Source of the DNA: Pardosa pseudoannulata
Taxonomy: Eukaryota; Arthropoda; Arachnida; Araneae; Lycosidae
Length of the DNA: 64,000 nt
Direction of reading: 5' to 3'
Assembly (NCBI GenBank): GCA_032207245.1
Contig: CM063498.1
Location: 96,132,351 to 96,196,350 of the forward strand
A model generated the notes under the pieces. The model worked only from the letters and a program-made list of their open reading frames with translations. It was not told the DNA's origin and did not search any database. Positions 33,719-46,223 of the stretch are shown here, piece after piece. Each line of letters opens with the position of its first letter. Positions within the stretch are counted from its first letter, which is position 1. The position numbers were made by a program, and so were the translations under genes.

Positions 33719-35623
33719 TGTAGGAATTAACTTTTGTGTCAATTCCAAATGTTTCTCCTCTGCTATTATAAAAATATACTGCTATTTTATTTATTAAAAA
33801 CAAATATATAGTTTTAAGAAAACAATTCTTACTGCGTTTTAATAGATTTCTGTTTACTCGATTCAATAAAATACTGTTGCGTGTTGTTTTTTGTAGTAGT
33901 CACATAAAGTGAGTACCAAACTAATTTTATAATAAAACTCTTCTAAATACTGTACATTATTTCAGAACTCGCAGATTTCAAGCTGCAGATAAACGGAAAA
34001 TAATCCAGTTAATATAGTAAAATATTTACCTCAAGGTTATGCTAAATGAGGAACAATTTACATATTATCAATCGTAACGAGTTGTTAATTTATTCTTTCT
34101 TGGTTTTATACTAATTTCCCTTCTGCAACGGTGTGCCTACGAGAATGATCTACAGAAGTTTCAGCAGTTTAGACGTTCCTATTTGATCTTGTTGGTCATT
34201 TTTTTGCATTACCTTTGATGAGATTTATGGGCTCTTATGTATTTTATCAGTCTACATCCTTTTCTACTTTAAGGAATATTATTAAATATATATCTTTGCA
34301 AATTGTCAAATGAGCTGATTCAGAGTTCATGTATATATTGGTACATTTTTCAAATTCTTTAAGCTCTACAACCTGAGAGCTTTTTCAATTTCTAAGTCTT
34401 TAACTGCATCAATAAAAATCACCAATAATAGATTTTCTCAGACTTCAGATGGACAGTTTCTCTCTGTTTGTAGATGCAGTGCATACCAACAGAAGATTAC
34501 TGAAGAATCTGTTAAATATTCATTAACCTTCCGTAGTCATGTTTTAAGGTTCCGGTGGCTGTAGTCTTTAAAGCACTACTGTCTCAACCACATCTCCAAA
34601 GCATTTCATACAGAATTAAAATATGATCTTTTGTGTATTGTTAATATTTCAGGTTTTGTAGCATTTATTCTCAGTGATACAGCTGAGAGATTTTCATATT
34701 ACAGTTCTACATATTGGTATCAGCTACAATGAAATATTGTATTTTATACACAGTTCAAGATAATTTTCTTCCAAAAGTATTAAAAAAGCGAAATAAGTTA
34801 AAGAAAGGTTACTCCTTCGAAGTTTACTGAAACTCGTGTGTATTTTAGGGTGCTGATTTTTTTTAGACGCTTTTGAATAGTCCCTGTAATTTTTTCGGAC
34901 TTATTCTCAATAGTGAGAAAATGTACACCTGATCTTTATCGAAACTCTCATCTTCTATTCAGAACGGAATGGACGTAATGAAAGTGTCGTTAACCTGAAG
35001 TAGGGATTGGTAAAGGAAATATTTACGGTATCCATCTACGTTAAAAACGTCATTTTTTCCAAAAATCATATTTTTTTTTTATTTCTTTATTGTAAAATTT
35101 CAACTTTTAGGCTTCTAAATCTGTTTTTGTTTTGTCTCTATGGCAAGTTAAAGAAAAGTTACAGCTGTTTAAACATCAGTGACAGGTGTCAAAACAAAAC
35201 GGAAGTAGCGTCTTCGGAACCGAAGTTGTGAATTTAGTTTTTTTAAAAATTAGAAAGTTTTGAAGCAAGAAAGTGTGGGGAATTTTAAACATGTATTTTA
35301 ATTTTCTAATAGTTAAAATTGCTTTCATAAACTTCAAATGCGTTTTTCTCAGAACAGTATTTTTAATAAAATGTTGAAACTTGAAATGTGATTTCTCAAA
35401 AAGTTCTTAAAATATTTTGTTGAAAATTATTATGAATGCTTTTGATAGTATTTACTGTCGTGTAGTCCTCCTTTATATTTGAGTATCAACCTGTGATTAA
35501 ATGTATAGTGGTGATTTATTTTTAATTGCGTTGTGTTAAGTATTTTTGTACTAAATTTAACCACAGGTTCTGAGAAACTACAGACATAAATATAAATCTC
35601 GATTTCAAAAATTTATGCAAAAT
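33719..35623. other. AT-rich non-coding stretch
   Basis: No gene or clear repeat seen. A 74-codon frame at 35007-35231 is hydrophobic by composition only. Confidence 0.4.
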
Positions 35624-36136
35624 GGGGGTACCTTTGTGGGTCTAAAATGTTGGGCCCGGAACACTTCTGATTGAAGGGTATCTATGGCTGATCAGGAAAA
35701 GGAATCCATATATCATCCTTCGGTCTCATCAGGGGCTTCCTCCTGAGTCTTTGGAGTGCAGCAGTAGTATTGGTGCAGGAACACTTCCTGTCGGACTTGG
35801 ACTCCCCTAGTCTGGACTATCGAGCACCTTCTCCTCTGGACTCACGAATCACTTCCGTCGGACCCGACTGGACTCCCGACTTTCGAGCACCTTCTTTTGG
35901 GGACTCCCAAACCTCTTATCTGGGACCTCCGAATCCTCCCTCATCTTTTTAGATTTTTTATATTTAATTATTTCAACCTTGTCCCCTCCTCCTTCTTGTC
36001 GTCCAATCGGGATAGTTGTAAGAATTTCATTGGCCTGCTTCAACCCCGCCTTGAGACCGCCAACGTGCCAAACCTTATCCCTTCTAATTGGGCACTGTCC
36101 CTTAGGGACTCATAAATACTCCACAAAGGTACATTC
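35624..36136. mobile_element. ~510-bp TIR element, richer in G+C
   Basis: GTACCTTTGTGG at 35628-35639 is exactly inverted at 36121-36132. The interior is markedly richer in C+T/G+C than its flanks and contains two diverged direct repeats around GACTWTCGAGCACCTTCT (about 35815 and 35878), so the 60-codon + frame at 35770 repeats a D(Y/F)RAPS segment. No known transposase was recognised. Confidence 0.55.
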
Positions 36137-36262
36137 TTATTTAATGTCAAGTACGGAGACGGGATTCTAATCTGGGACTGGGATCAGAACCCCGCCCGAG
36201 ACCACCGTACAAGACAAAAATATCCGAATAGAAATTTTATGGTCCTCCATCTCTTTACAAAG

Positions 36263-36351
36263 ATGTGATGAGGTCAGATTTAGATCCCGAACATTTTACT
36301 TATTGTATGAATGAATCAATTATATAACAGATCTAAATCGCCTCATCACAT
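36263..36351. repeat. short inverted repeat, 21-bp arms
   Basis: ATGTGATGAGGTCAGATTTA with its near-perfect complement ATCTAAATCGCCTCATCACAT, separated by about 45 bp. It looks like a tiny MITE or hairpin. Confidence 0.65.
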
Positions 36352-36829
36352 TTACTAGGGAATGACCTAGTGAAACTTTAAATTTGGATAATTTTTCATG
36401 ATGTTACACTCATAGTTAGATATAAAGGCGATGAAAATTCATTAAAAATTCAATGTGTATGATTTTGAAGGACCAAAAGTTTTTACCAAATGTAAATTAA
36501 GCAATGATTTTAATTGATTCACTAGTCCAGTGTATAAGAAATGTGTTGCATCAAAAAATATTGAAATAATTTAATTTATTTAAAAATTAGACCTTTTGAA
36601 AAAACCTGATTTTTTTTATTAAATTTTCTTCATTTATTAGAAATTTTATAAAAACTTGTCCAGGAATAAATTTTTAAGTGCAATTCTCTATGATAATATA
36701 AAAAATAAATCTAAAAATGTAAAAAACATGAACTAGTTTCTACGTTTAAAGAAAAACGTTCTCCGAACGTAGATGGATACCTTAAAAGATTAATCATGTT
36801 TTTGATCAAAATGCAAATTAAAGTAAGTG

Positions 36830-37176
36830 GCCACCAGTTGCGGAGTGGATTGGATTTGAGCGTAGTTGACTGCCTTATGATTTGTAAAACATGGTTTCCA
36901 GTTTATGTAGCCACCGGATACAGAGTAGAGTTGGCTGCTTCGGAAGGTTCAACTACATTCTGATTTGACTCGACTGCAATTTGGTATTGAAAGCTGGTTC
37001 AAACTGCTTTTTCCCTTTCTCTTCCAAATATTTAGTAGAACACATTATTTAGAACACTTCAGCACAACTAACTCCATTCCATTAAGCTCCGCATTTGTTT
37101 TCCTTTTCCCTCTCAAATTCATTCAGCTGCACTCAACTTCGCGGCGCTCGCATACAATCCACTCTGCATCTGTTGT
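36830..37176. mobile_element. ~345-bp TIR element
   Basis: GCGGAGTGGATTGGATTTGAGCG type left end (36840-36861) pairs imperfectly with CGCTCGCATACAATCCACTC (37146-37165) at the right. The interior has further self-complementary pieces. Non-coding; superfamily unknown. Confidence 0.5.
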
Positions 37177-37667
37177 TCGAATAATCTAATAATTAATAAA
37201 AGCTGAGAAATAATTTTCTCATTTACAACAGAATTTTCTAATACTTGATTCTACTGTCATATTGGAGGATTTCCGAGAACTGTTATCTGATTCTTATCTG
37301 AAAGTAAGTTTGACCTACATTTTAGATCTGGGGCATCTTATCTTTATTGTATGGAAAAATTTATCTCTAAAGATCGTGGTAGAGTCAAACGTAAAGCGTT
37401 AGAGTACAATGGGGAGAAAGTTTGTAAAAAATTGTAGATATTTAGTCTTGCTTATTTAATTGTAGTGTTGCTTTATTAGAAGAATACAGATAAAATTTCA
37501 GATAAAATGACTCATTTATCAATGTTGTGATAGTTTTGTAGAATATATCCAGTATATCTGAAGGAAGTATGGATATCTATTACAATTGTATTTTAAGAAT
37601 ATTAAAAGTTTTATTTCGTTATTAGCTATCTTATTAGAGAGTAATAGCCAAATAGCTGATGTTTGGA

Positions 37668-37850
37668 TTTCAGTTTGGTTTGGTTTAGAAAGCTATGGTC
37701 TGCTGTATTACTACCACACGAATGTTAGTGAGACTGAAACATACTGCTTGGATCCTATTTTGAATGGCTAGGAATATGCATGTCATCAGCGGTATTTAAA
37801 GCCACATATTCTAGTACTAAAAAGCAATTCCCAAACCATTAGGCTATATT
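37668..37850 (-). repeat. SINE-A copy, diverged
   Basis: + strand GTTTGGTTTAGAAAGC, TAGTGAGACTGAAACATACT and CCAAACCATTAGGC match the reverse complement of the family from tail to head. Confidence 0.7.
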
Positions 37851-37963
37851 CATTGTAGACAAGTGTTAGATATTTGTAGTGTGTAAAATCTGTTTTAAAG
37901 ATATAAATCTTAAAAATTTTTAATTATCACCAAAACATAAAACGAATAGAAACCTCCGAGTTT

Positions 37964-38240
37964 GTTAAAGGTGACTGGGGCACGTAAAATATGTTCCTGA
38001 TCACAATGTCCTCCAAGTTCTCAATCAATACCTTTGGGGGTGGCAGGCCAAGTCTATTGATCTTCTGCTTGGTCCCTGCTCCAAAATTACGAGGATCCTC
38101 TTGAGCATAAGTCGTACTTTCACCCTTGACGTATTTGTTAAAAGAAACGAAAGGAGCACCTCTTTGCCATAAATGAAATAGCCCCTGGCTCAATCGTGCT
38201 TGGTTTGACCAAGTGGCATAAGACAACAACAACAACAATG
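37964..38240 (+). repeat. SINE-B copy, 5' truncated
   Basis: AAAGGTGACTGG, TACCTTTGGGGGTGGCAGG, CTTCTGCTTGGTCCCTGCTC and ATTACGAGGATCC match the body of the 27513 copy. It lacks the tRNA-like head and ends in a CAACAACAACAACAA tail. Confidence 0.82.
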
Positions 38241-38314
38241 AACAGAAACCACTCGAAACGATAGATTTCTTAAATATTTAAAAGATAAAAATATTAAATA
38301 TACAATTATAAAAA

Positions 38315-38491
38315 TAACCGAATGATGGTGAATGGGTATGGTGCAACACTAAGGTATCTGTATTAGTATCCGTCAAATTCCACTGCTGGCATGAATATTC
38401 ATATCCATTCGGAAACGGCTTTAAGTGGAGGTTCCGGTCTCATTAGTCCACGTATAGCAAATAAATAGACCGTAGTGTTTCAAATTAAATG
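38315..38491 (+). repeat. SINE-A copy, diverged
   Basis: Head CCGAATGATGGTGAATGGGT, body CATTCGGAAACGGCTTTAAG and TTCCGGTCTCATTAG, tail AGACCGTAGTGTTTC. Box B is degraded. Confidence 0.8.
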
Positions 38492-40206
38492 AAGTCAACC
38501 ATGAAAATGTGTTTACTTTTTTTATATTCTCATAAAAAATGAGATTCTAATATTAGTTACACTTTAGAAAAGTTTAAAAGTGTTCAAATTTAACGGAGTT
38601 CTGAAAATAATATTATTTCTGTATTACTCCGTAACATAAAAGGTCTAGATTCAGTAACTTGTAAAATAACGAAGTATTTTAAAAACAGTTTCCCTTTTTG
38701 AAAAGTTCCACAAAAAATGTGTTTAATTTTTACTTACTGGAGAAACAAAACACTTAATTTTTACTTACTCGAGAAACAAAATACTTATCTTCCAATGATT
38801 TTATTACTCCTATTATACGACGTTTGCAAAAAGGTCAATTGAAAGGATATTGAGAAAAATTTACCTAACTGATGTATCCAATGATTGAAAAAAAAGTTAA
38901 AATGCTACAGTTAAACGATTAACCCAACTCTTGATCTTCACTTTCAGTATAAAACAAAATATGTATATTAACTAGAATGTATATGAACTCTAAAATGAAA
39001 TACATTCTTGAAATATTTCTCTGGAATCACTTTATTTACCTCATTGAGACGTTGAGTATTTTTTTTTAATCAGAGTCAGAGCCTTATGAGATTTTGAATG
39101 TGCAACACTGACTGTATGTAGGGATTTTAGTCAACAAACTTCTTTTTTGCTATTTTTTCTCCGAAGCTCAGTGACCGTGAAGCCCAGAAATTATCTGCTT
39201 CATATGAAATTTTCATCGTAAGCTTTAATATGTTAAAGGTATTTTCTAGGCTGAAAGAAATAGGTCTGAAATGATATTTAAAGCAGTCAGTGTTTCATAT
39301 TGAAGGTTTTCATGTATAATTTCACTCCGTTTTTTTAAATCTAATGCAGCTGGCAGTACAAACATATACCTTTTTGACAAACATATCTGAGTAGATGTTA
39401 TTCATTAAAGCTCTCTAGATAGAAAATTGAACTGAGTTAACATTTTTACGCTTTTCTTAGTTTTAATTTCTCATTTTTAGAGAACCTTGTGATAATCATT
39501 AACCTTTTAGTGAAACTTTTTGTTGAAGCAAATAGGTTTGTATTTTATTTTTCTCTTGGTTTTCGATAATAAAACATTTTTTTGCTGCAGTCATTTAGAT
39601 TAATGTTTTATAAAGAGATCCAATATATTTACATTGATCTCCTGCTAAATAATTTTTGTACAATTTATTACAAAACGTTCTGCGTGTTCTCACAATTTTC
39701 GACAAAACTTGGTGAACTCTGGGCTTCATTTCATAGGATTTTTTAGACAGCAGATCTTAGTTTATTATTTTTATTGTTTCTACGAATGTATTTAAAGACT
39801 ATGCAACTGATTTCTGGGTCTATGGAATTGGTTTAGTTTCAACAATTTCACAATAAAATCCTTTGAAACAATACGTAAGTTTTGAGTATTTGTTTGGCGT
39901 TTCTTTAAATGTAAAAATAGCAATTGACGAATTTTCACTTTCTGATCACTAATGTAATGCATTAACTACTTAGAAATTTTGATTTTGAAGCATTTTTAAA
40001 TTATGTAATAAAGACATTTCTCTTCAGAATGAGTAAAAACTTATCATTAAAGCAATTGAAAATATTGGAGGGAATGAAAATCAATACCTACGAAATTTTA
40101 TATAAAATCTTCCTATCATGGGAAATAACGTATAGTCCCCAGAAAAGAAAATTGAGGGTTTTCGATATTAAACATAAAAAAAGTCTTTATTTCAAGCATT
40201 CATTAT
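38492..40206. other. AT-rich non-coding stretch
   Basis: No gene or repeat recognised. Confidence 0.4.
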
Positions 40207-40390
40207 GCCGAACGATGGCTGATTGGTTAGGGTTCTGACCTTCAGTATCGGAGTTCGTGGTTTCGAATATGACTGTGGCATGGATGTTCGTAGCTATTTG
40301 GAATTGGCTTTAAGCTGTAGGTCCCGGTCTCATTAGCCCTCATGTTGCAAACAGTAGACCGTAGCACTCCAAACCAAATCAAACCAAACA
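40207..40390 (+). repeat. SINE-A copy
   Basis: Head GCCGAACGATGGCTGATTGG, body and a long CCAAACCAAATCAAACCAAA tail. Box B is partly lost (TTTCGAATATG). Confidence 0.9.
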
Positions 40391-40418
40391 TTGATTACAC
40401 GGTCGTTTAATCGTTTTA

Positions 40419-40497
<79 letters not shown>

Positions 40498-40498
40498 T
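40419..40498. repeat. (TA)n microsatellite
   Basis: About 80 bases of nearly pure TA dinucleotides with one phase break near 40474. Confidence 0.95.
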
Positions 40499-42365
40499 AC
40501 AAAACTAAATTACACAACTAAAATATCAAAATACTAAATCTAATTACAAAATCTAATATCATATCAATCAATTATCTATCATATCAATATCATATCAATT
40601 ATCTAATTACAAAACTAAAATATCATCTAATACTTGATTTGTGATTTTTTATCAGTGATACTGTGATTTTTTTTATGAATTATGATGATATGATATGCTC
40701 GTGTCAGTGGCCACTCCCTAAAGGGGTCATGACTAATTTAAGAAAACACTTTGGGGTCAAGGGTGTTGGAGAAAATCCCTCCCCACCATCCTACAGAGTC
40801 CCCGCAAAGTAAACAGGACCTGCACAACCAGTGGGTCAGAAGACCTTGGACTTAATTGAGGTCTAAAAGGGTTTGAATAATAATTAGTATGCAGACCCAT
40901 TTTTACATTTCAAAGATTGTTTATAAGACTCCAATCAATATTGAACATATACGACAAATCGATTCGAAAAATGAAAGGTTTACACACACTATTTAAACTG
41001 TATCGAATAAGGACGCTATATGTTAATGGGTTAAAAATGGGTGTTTGTATTTTTTGGTTACTTTGAAGTCAATAGATCATTAAAATTGCCGGTGATAAAT
41101 TAAGTAATTCGACTAAATTAGGTAATAATAAACTGTTTAAGATTTTGCACCATCGTGTTTCATCCAAAAATTTATATCATTTGCAAGCCAGTTTAAAAGA
41201 ATAATTTTGTTGATTATTTCTGTCCTGCAACACTGAAATTAGCACAATTCACTCGTAGAATTTGTATCTAAGGCTGATGCAAACTACTGAAACAGGTGTT
41301 AGCCAATTAATGTTTATAGAGTCAACTATAGATGCGCATGTTTATATCAACCTTTTTTCTAGCTGTTTTTAAAACATTTAATTTTGAGGCTGCCTTTTAT
41401 AGAAAACGTTGCAAAAATCATGTCAACAGAGGTCGAAACATGTGATCATTTTGACCGAGCACTGTTTCCTCTGTTCTGGAATCAATAAACTTTGTATGGA
41501 TTGTATGCCGATTGTAGCAGAAATTTCTTGGTACAATTTCCCTTTTTTTTTCGATGTTTTAAGATAAGTTTTTCCTTTAGAAATAATCGATATCATCATT
41601 TACGATCTTCGATATTTACTTTTCAAATCCCATTAAATACCCCTACAAAATAATTAATAAAACTCAAAGATTTGTGATAGCAGAAATCACAAAAATCTTA
41701 TAATATTACAGAACGGCATAATTGATTTGTATTTCTTTCGGGTAACGAATACTTTTTCTGCTTTCCAAAATCGACTCGGATTTGTTAAATTTTATTGAAA
41801 AAGTGTTCATTTTCCCATTTTTCTTAAAAAAAAGAGCGATCTAGGAGTAAATGAATTTCGGAAATAAAAAGTATGAAGAGTATTTACGCATAAAACATTA
41901 TTTAACTATGTACGAATGCTTTCTGCACTCACTGTATGTTCGACGTGAGGAACTCGTGATCCTAAAGCTTCATGCGGCCCCATTGAGTTTCTTGTGCGGT
42001 CTTCAAAAAATTAGTTCTTTTATTAAATAAAATTTAATTTTTACTTTAGAATGGTTTTAAAATTGATAGAATTGTTTTAATGAAATGTTAGATTTTATAA
42101 TTTTATACATTTTTCTGCTGTGTTTTCTTTATAACTTAATAAATTTATTTAAATGCACTTCTACTGTATTAATTTTGCTTCGATTGGTTTTTATTTAAAA
42201 ATAAAATTAAAGATTAATTGTCATATTAAGGTATTAACAATTTTTATGTACAAAAATATTTTATGTTGCAGCACTTTATATTGTGAAATAAATAAAGGAC
42301 TTAATACTTTTTACATTAGTACTAGCCAATGTAATAAATTAGTAAACTATACAAAAAATATAATT
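40499..42365. other. non-coding; G+C-richer patch at 40690-40910
   Basis: 40500-40625 repeats short ATCTAATTACAAAACTAAAATATC-like blocks. 40690-40910 (GTCAGTGGCCACTCCC, GGGGTCAAGGGTGTTGG, CAACCAGTGGGTCAGAAG) stands out by composition and may be a retroelement fragment, but I do not recognise it. The rest is plain AT-rich DNA. Confidence 0.35.
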
Positions 42366-43645
42366 TCATAAAAGTCACATTTATAAGCATATAAATTTAT
42401 GCTGCCGTCTTTGTTACTTCCTAATTTAAATGTGGCTTCTAAGGGTAAAATGTTCCCCACTTGTGCTATATTTGCTACTTTGTTTACATACATTTTAAAA
42501 CATAAAAGCTTTCGGAGTAAATTTATTTATTTATAGCTTTATTTGTTCGTAATTTGAAAATTTTACAACATTTAGCATTTTTCATTATTAAAATTTGAAA
42601 TTGAAAAAGTATAAAATGCATAGTGTTCACTTTGACTATGTATTTTATTTCAGTTTCAATCTAGTATACCGCAAATGAAATAGGGTTTTCCCTCAAAATA
42701 TTTATTTTTATCATTTATATAATAACAGACTTTGAAAATAGAATAAATTCACAAAAGTCACATTTATAAGGATATAAATTTTTTCTGCCCTCTTTATTAC
42801 TGCTTAATTTAAGTGTGGCCTCTAAAGGGTAAAATGTTCCCCCACTTGAGTTATATTTGCAACGTTGTTTAGATATATTTTAAAGTTTTCGGGGTAAATT
42901 TATTTATTAATAGTTTTATTTGTTCTTAATTTGAAAATTTGACAACATTTAGCATTCTTCATTATTAAAATTTGAAATTGAAAAACATAAAAAGCATTGA
43001 CCTGATTTTACTTTGACTGTGTATTTTATTTCAGTTCCAAACTAGGATACCGCAAATGAAATGGGGATTTTCCTAAAAAATATCTGTTTTTTTTCATCAG
43101 TAGTATAACAGACCTTGAAAATATAATAAATTCACAAAAGTCACATTTATAAGCATATGAATTTATGCTGCCCTCTTTATTACTGCCTAATTTAAATGAG
43201 GCTTCGAAAGGTAAAATGTTCCCCCACTTGAGTTATATTTGCAACGTTGTTTAGATATATTTTAAAACTTAAAAAGTTTTCCTGGGTAAATTTATTTAGA
43301 ATTTGTTTTATTTGTTTTTTAATGAAAAAATGGACAAAATTTTTTTATTCTTCTTTATTAAAATTTGAAATTGAAAATGCATAAAATGCACAGTGTACGA
43401 TTTTTACTTTGAATTTGTATTTTATTTCAGTTCAAATCTAGTATACCGCAAATGAAATGGGGTTTACCCACAAAACATTAGTTTTTATCATTCATAGAAT
43501 AACAGACCTTGAATATATAATAAATTCACAAAAGTCACATTTATAAGCATATGAATTTATCCTCCTCTCTTTATTACTTCCTAATTTAAATGTGGCATCC
43601 ATGGGTAAAATGTTCTCTACTTATGTAATATTTGCTACGTTGTTT

Positions 43646-43824
43646 CCGAAAGATTGCAAATTGGTTAGAGTGCCGGCCTTCGGTAACTGAATTCGTGGGA
43701 TCGAATCCCACAGTGGCGTGGATGTTCGCAGCCGTTCGAAATCGGCTTTAAGCTGTAGGTACCGGTCTCATTATCCGTCGTGTTGCAGAAAGTAGACCGT
43801 AACACTCTAAACCAAACTAACCAA
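43646..43824 (+). repeat. SINE-A in satellite unit, copy 1
   Basis: Flanked by GCTACGTTGTTT at 43634-43645 and 43825-43836. Diverged box B (GGATCGAATCC). Same insertion point as the other two satellite SINEs. Confidence 0.95.
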
Positions 43825-45764
43825 GCTACGTTGTTTAGATATGTTTTAAAACTTAAAAGTTTCCGGGGTAAATTTATCTATTAATAGTTTTATTTGTTTT
43901 TAATGAGAAAATTTGACAAATTTTGTATTCTTCTTTATTAAAATTTGAAATTGAAAAAGCACAAAAAACATTTTACGACTTTGACTGTGCATTTCATTTC
44001 AGTTTCCATCTAGTATTCCACAAATGAAATAAGGTTTTCCTACAAAATATCTGTTTTTTACCATCCGTAGAATAACAGATCTTGAAAAATACAATAAAAT
44101 CACAAAAGTCACATTTATAAGCATATAAATTTATGCTGCCCTTTTTATTACTGTCTAATTTAAATGTGACTTTGAAGGGTAAATTGGTTTTCCTCTTGTG
44201 TTATATTTGCTACGTTGTTTAGATATACTTTAAAACTTAAAAGTTTTAGGGGTAAATTTATATATTAATAGTTTTATTTATTCTTAATTTGAAAATTTGA
44301 CAACATTTAGCATTCTTCATTATTAATATTTGAAATTGAAAAAGCATAAAAAGCATTCATCTGATTTTACTTTGACTGTGTATTTTATTTCAGTTCTAAT
44401 CAATTTTCCCTCAAATGAAATGGGGTTTTCCTACAAAATATCTGTTTTTTTTCATCAGTAGTATAACAGACCTTGAAAATATAATAAATTCACAAAAGTC
44501 ACATTTATAAGCATATGAATTTATGCTGCCCTCTTTATTACTGCCTAATTTGAATGTGCTTTGAAGGGTGAAATGGTTTCCCACTTGTGTTATGTTTGCT
44601 ACGTTGTTTAGATATAATTCAAAACTTAAAAGTTTCCTGGGTAAATTTATTTATAATTTGTTTTGATTGTTTTTAATGTGAAAATTTGACAAAATTTTGT
44701 ATTCTTTATTAAAATTTGAAATTCAAAAAGCACAAAAAACATTGTACGTCTTTTACTTTGACTGTGTATTTCATTTCAGCTCCAATCTAGTATGCAGCAA
44801 GTGAAATGGCTTTTCTCCCAAAATATCTGTTTTTTTTCATCAGTAGTATAACAGACCTTGAAAATATAATAAATTCACAAAAGTCACATTTATAAGCATA
44901 TGAATTTATGCTGCCCTCTTTATTACTGCCTAATTTAAATGAGGCTTCGAAAGGTAAAATTTCCCCCACTTGTGTTATATTTGCTACTTTATTTAGATAT
45001 ATTTTAAAACTTAAAAGTTTTCGGGGTGAATTTATTTATTAACAGTTTATTTGTTCTTAATTTGAAAATCTGACAACATTTAGCATTTTTCATTATTAAA
45101 ATTTGAAATTGAAAAACATAAAAAGCATTGACCTGATTCTACTTTGACTGTGTATTTTATTTCAGTTCCAATCAATTTTCCCTCAAATAAAATGGGATTT
45201 TCTCCCAAAATATCTGTTTTTTTTCATCAGTAGTATAACAGACCTTGAAAATATAATAAATTCACAAAAGTCACATTTATAAGCATATGAATTTATGCTG
45301 CCCTCTTTATTACTGCCTAATTTAAATGAGGCTTCGAAAGGTAAAATTCCCCACTTGTGTTATATTTTCTGCGTTGTTTAGATACATTTTAAAACTTAAA
45401 AGTTTCCTGGGTAAATTTATTTATAATAGTTTTATTTGTTTTTATTGCAAATATTTGACAAAATTTTGCATTTTCCTTTATTAAAATTTGAAATTTAAAA
45501 AGCATGAAATGCATAGTGTACGTTATTTAATTTGTGTATTTTATTTCAGTTCCAATCTAGTATACCGCAAATGAAATGGGGTTTACCCACAAAACATTAG
45601 TTTTTATCATTCATAGAATAACAGACCTTGAATGTATAATAAATTCACTTAAGTCACATTTATAAGCATATGAATTTATCCTGCTCTCTTTATTACTTCC
45701 TAATTTAAATGTGGCATCCATGGGTAAAATGTTCTCTACTTATGTAATATTTGCTACGTTGTTT

Positions 45765-45945
45765 CCGAAAGATTGCAAATTTGGTTAGGGTGCTGGCCTT
45801 CGGTACCGGAGTTCGTGGGTTCGAATCCCACAGTGGCATGGATGTTCGTAGCCGTTCGGAATCGGCTTTAAACTGTAGGTCCCGCTCTCATTAGCATTCG
45901 TGTTGCATAAAGTAGACCGTAACACTCCAAACCAAACTAAACCAA
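45765..45945 (+). repeat. SINE-A in satellite unit, copy 2
   Basis: Flanked by GCTACGTTGTTT at 45753-45764 and 45946-45957. Box B GGTTCGAATCC intact. Confidence 0.95.
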
Positions 45946-46150
45946 GCTACGTTGTTTAGATATGTTTTAAAACTTAAAAGTTTTCGGGGTAAATTTATTT
46001 ATTAATAGTATTATTTATTTTTAATGTGAAAATTTGACAAAATTTTGTATTCTTTATTAAAATTTGAAATTCAAAAAGCACAAAAAACATTTTACGACTT
46101 GACTGTGCATTTCATTTCAGTTTCCATCTAGTATTCCACAAATGAAATAA

Positions 46151-46223
46151 ATCTATATAGTTGGGTGTTTGGTGGTCGGGGTGGTTGGTGGGATGTTGTG
46201 GTGGGGGCTTGTTTAGGTGGATG
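46151..46223. other. G/T-rich insert in one satellite unit
   Basis: About 70 bases absent from sister units, with the G tracts GGG, GGTGG, CGGGG, TGGG and GTGGGGG in close succession on the + strand: candidate G-quadruplex in an AT-rich array. Confidence 0.7.
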
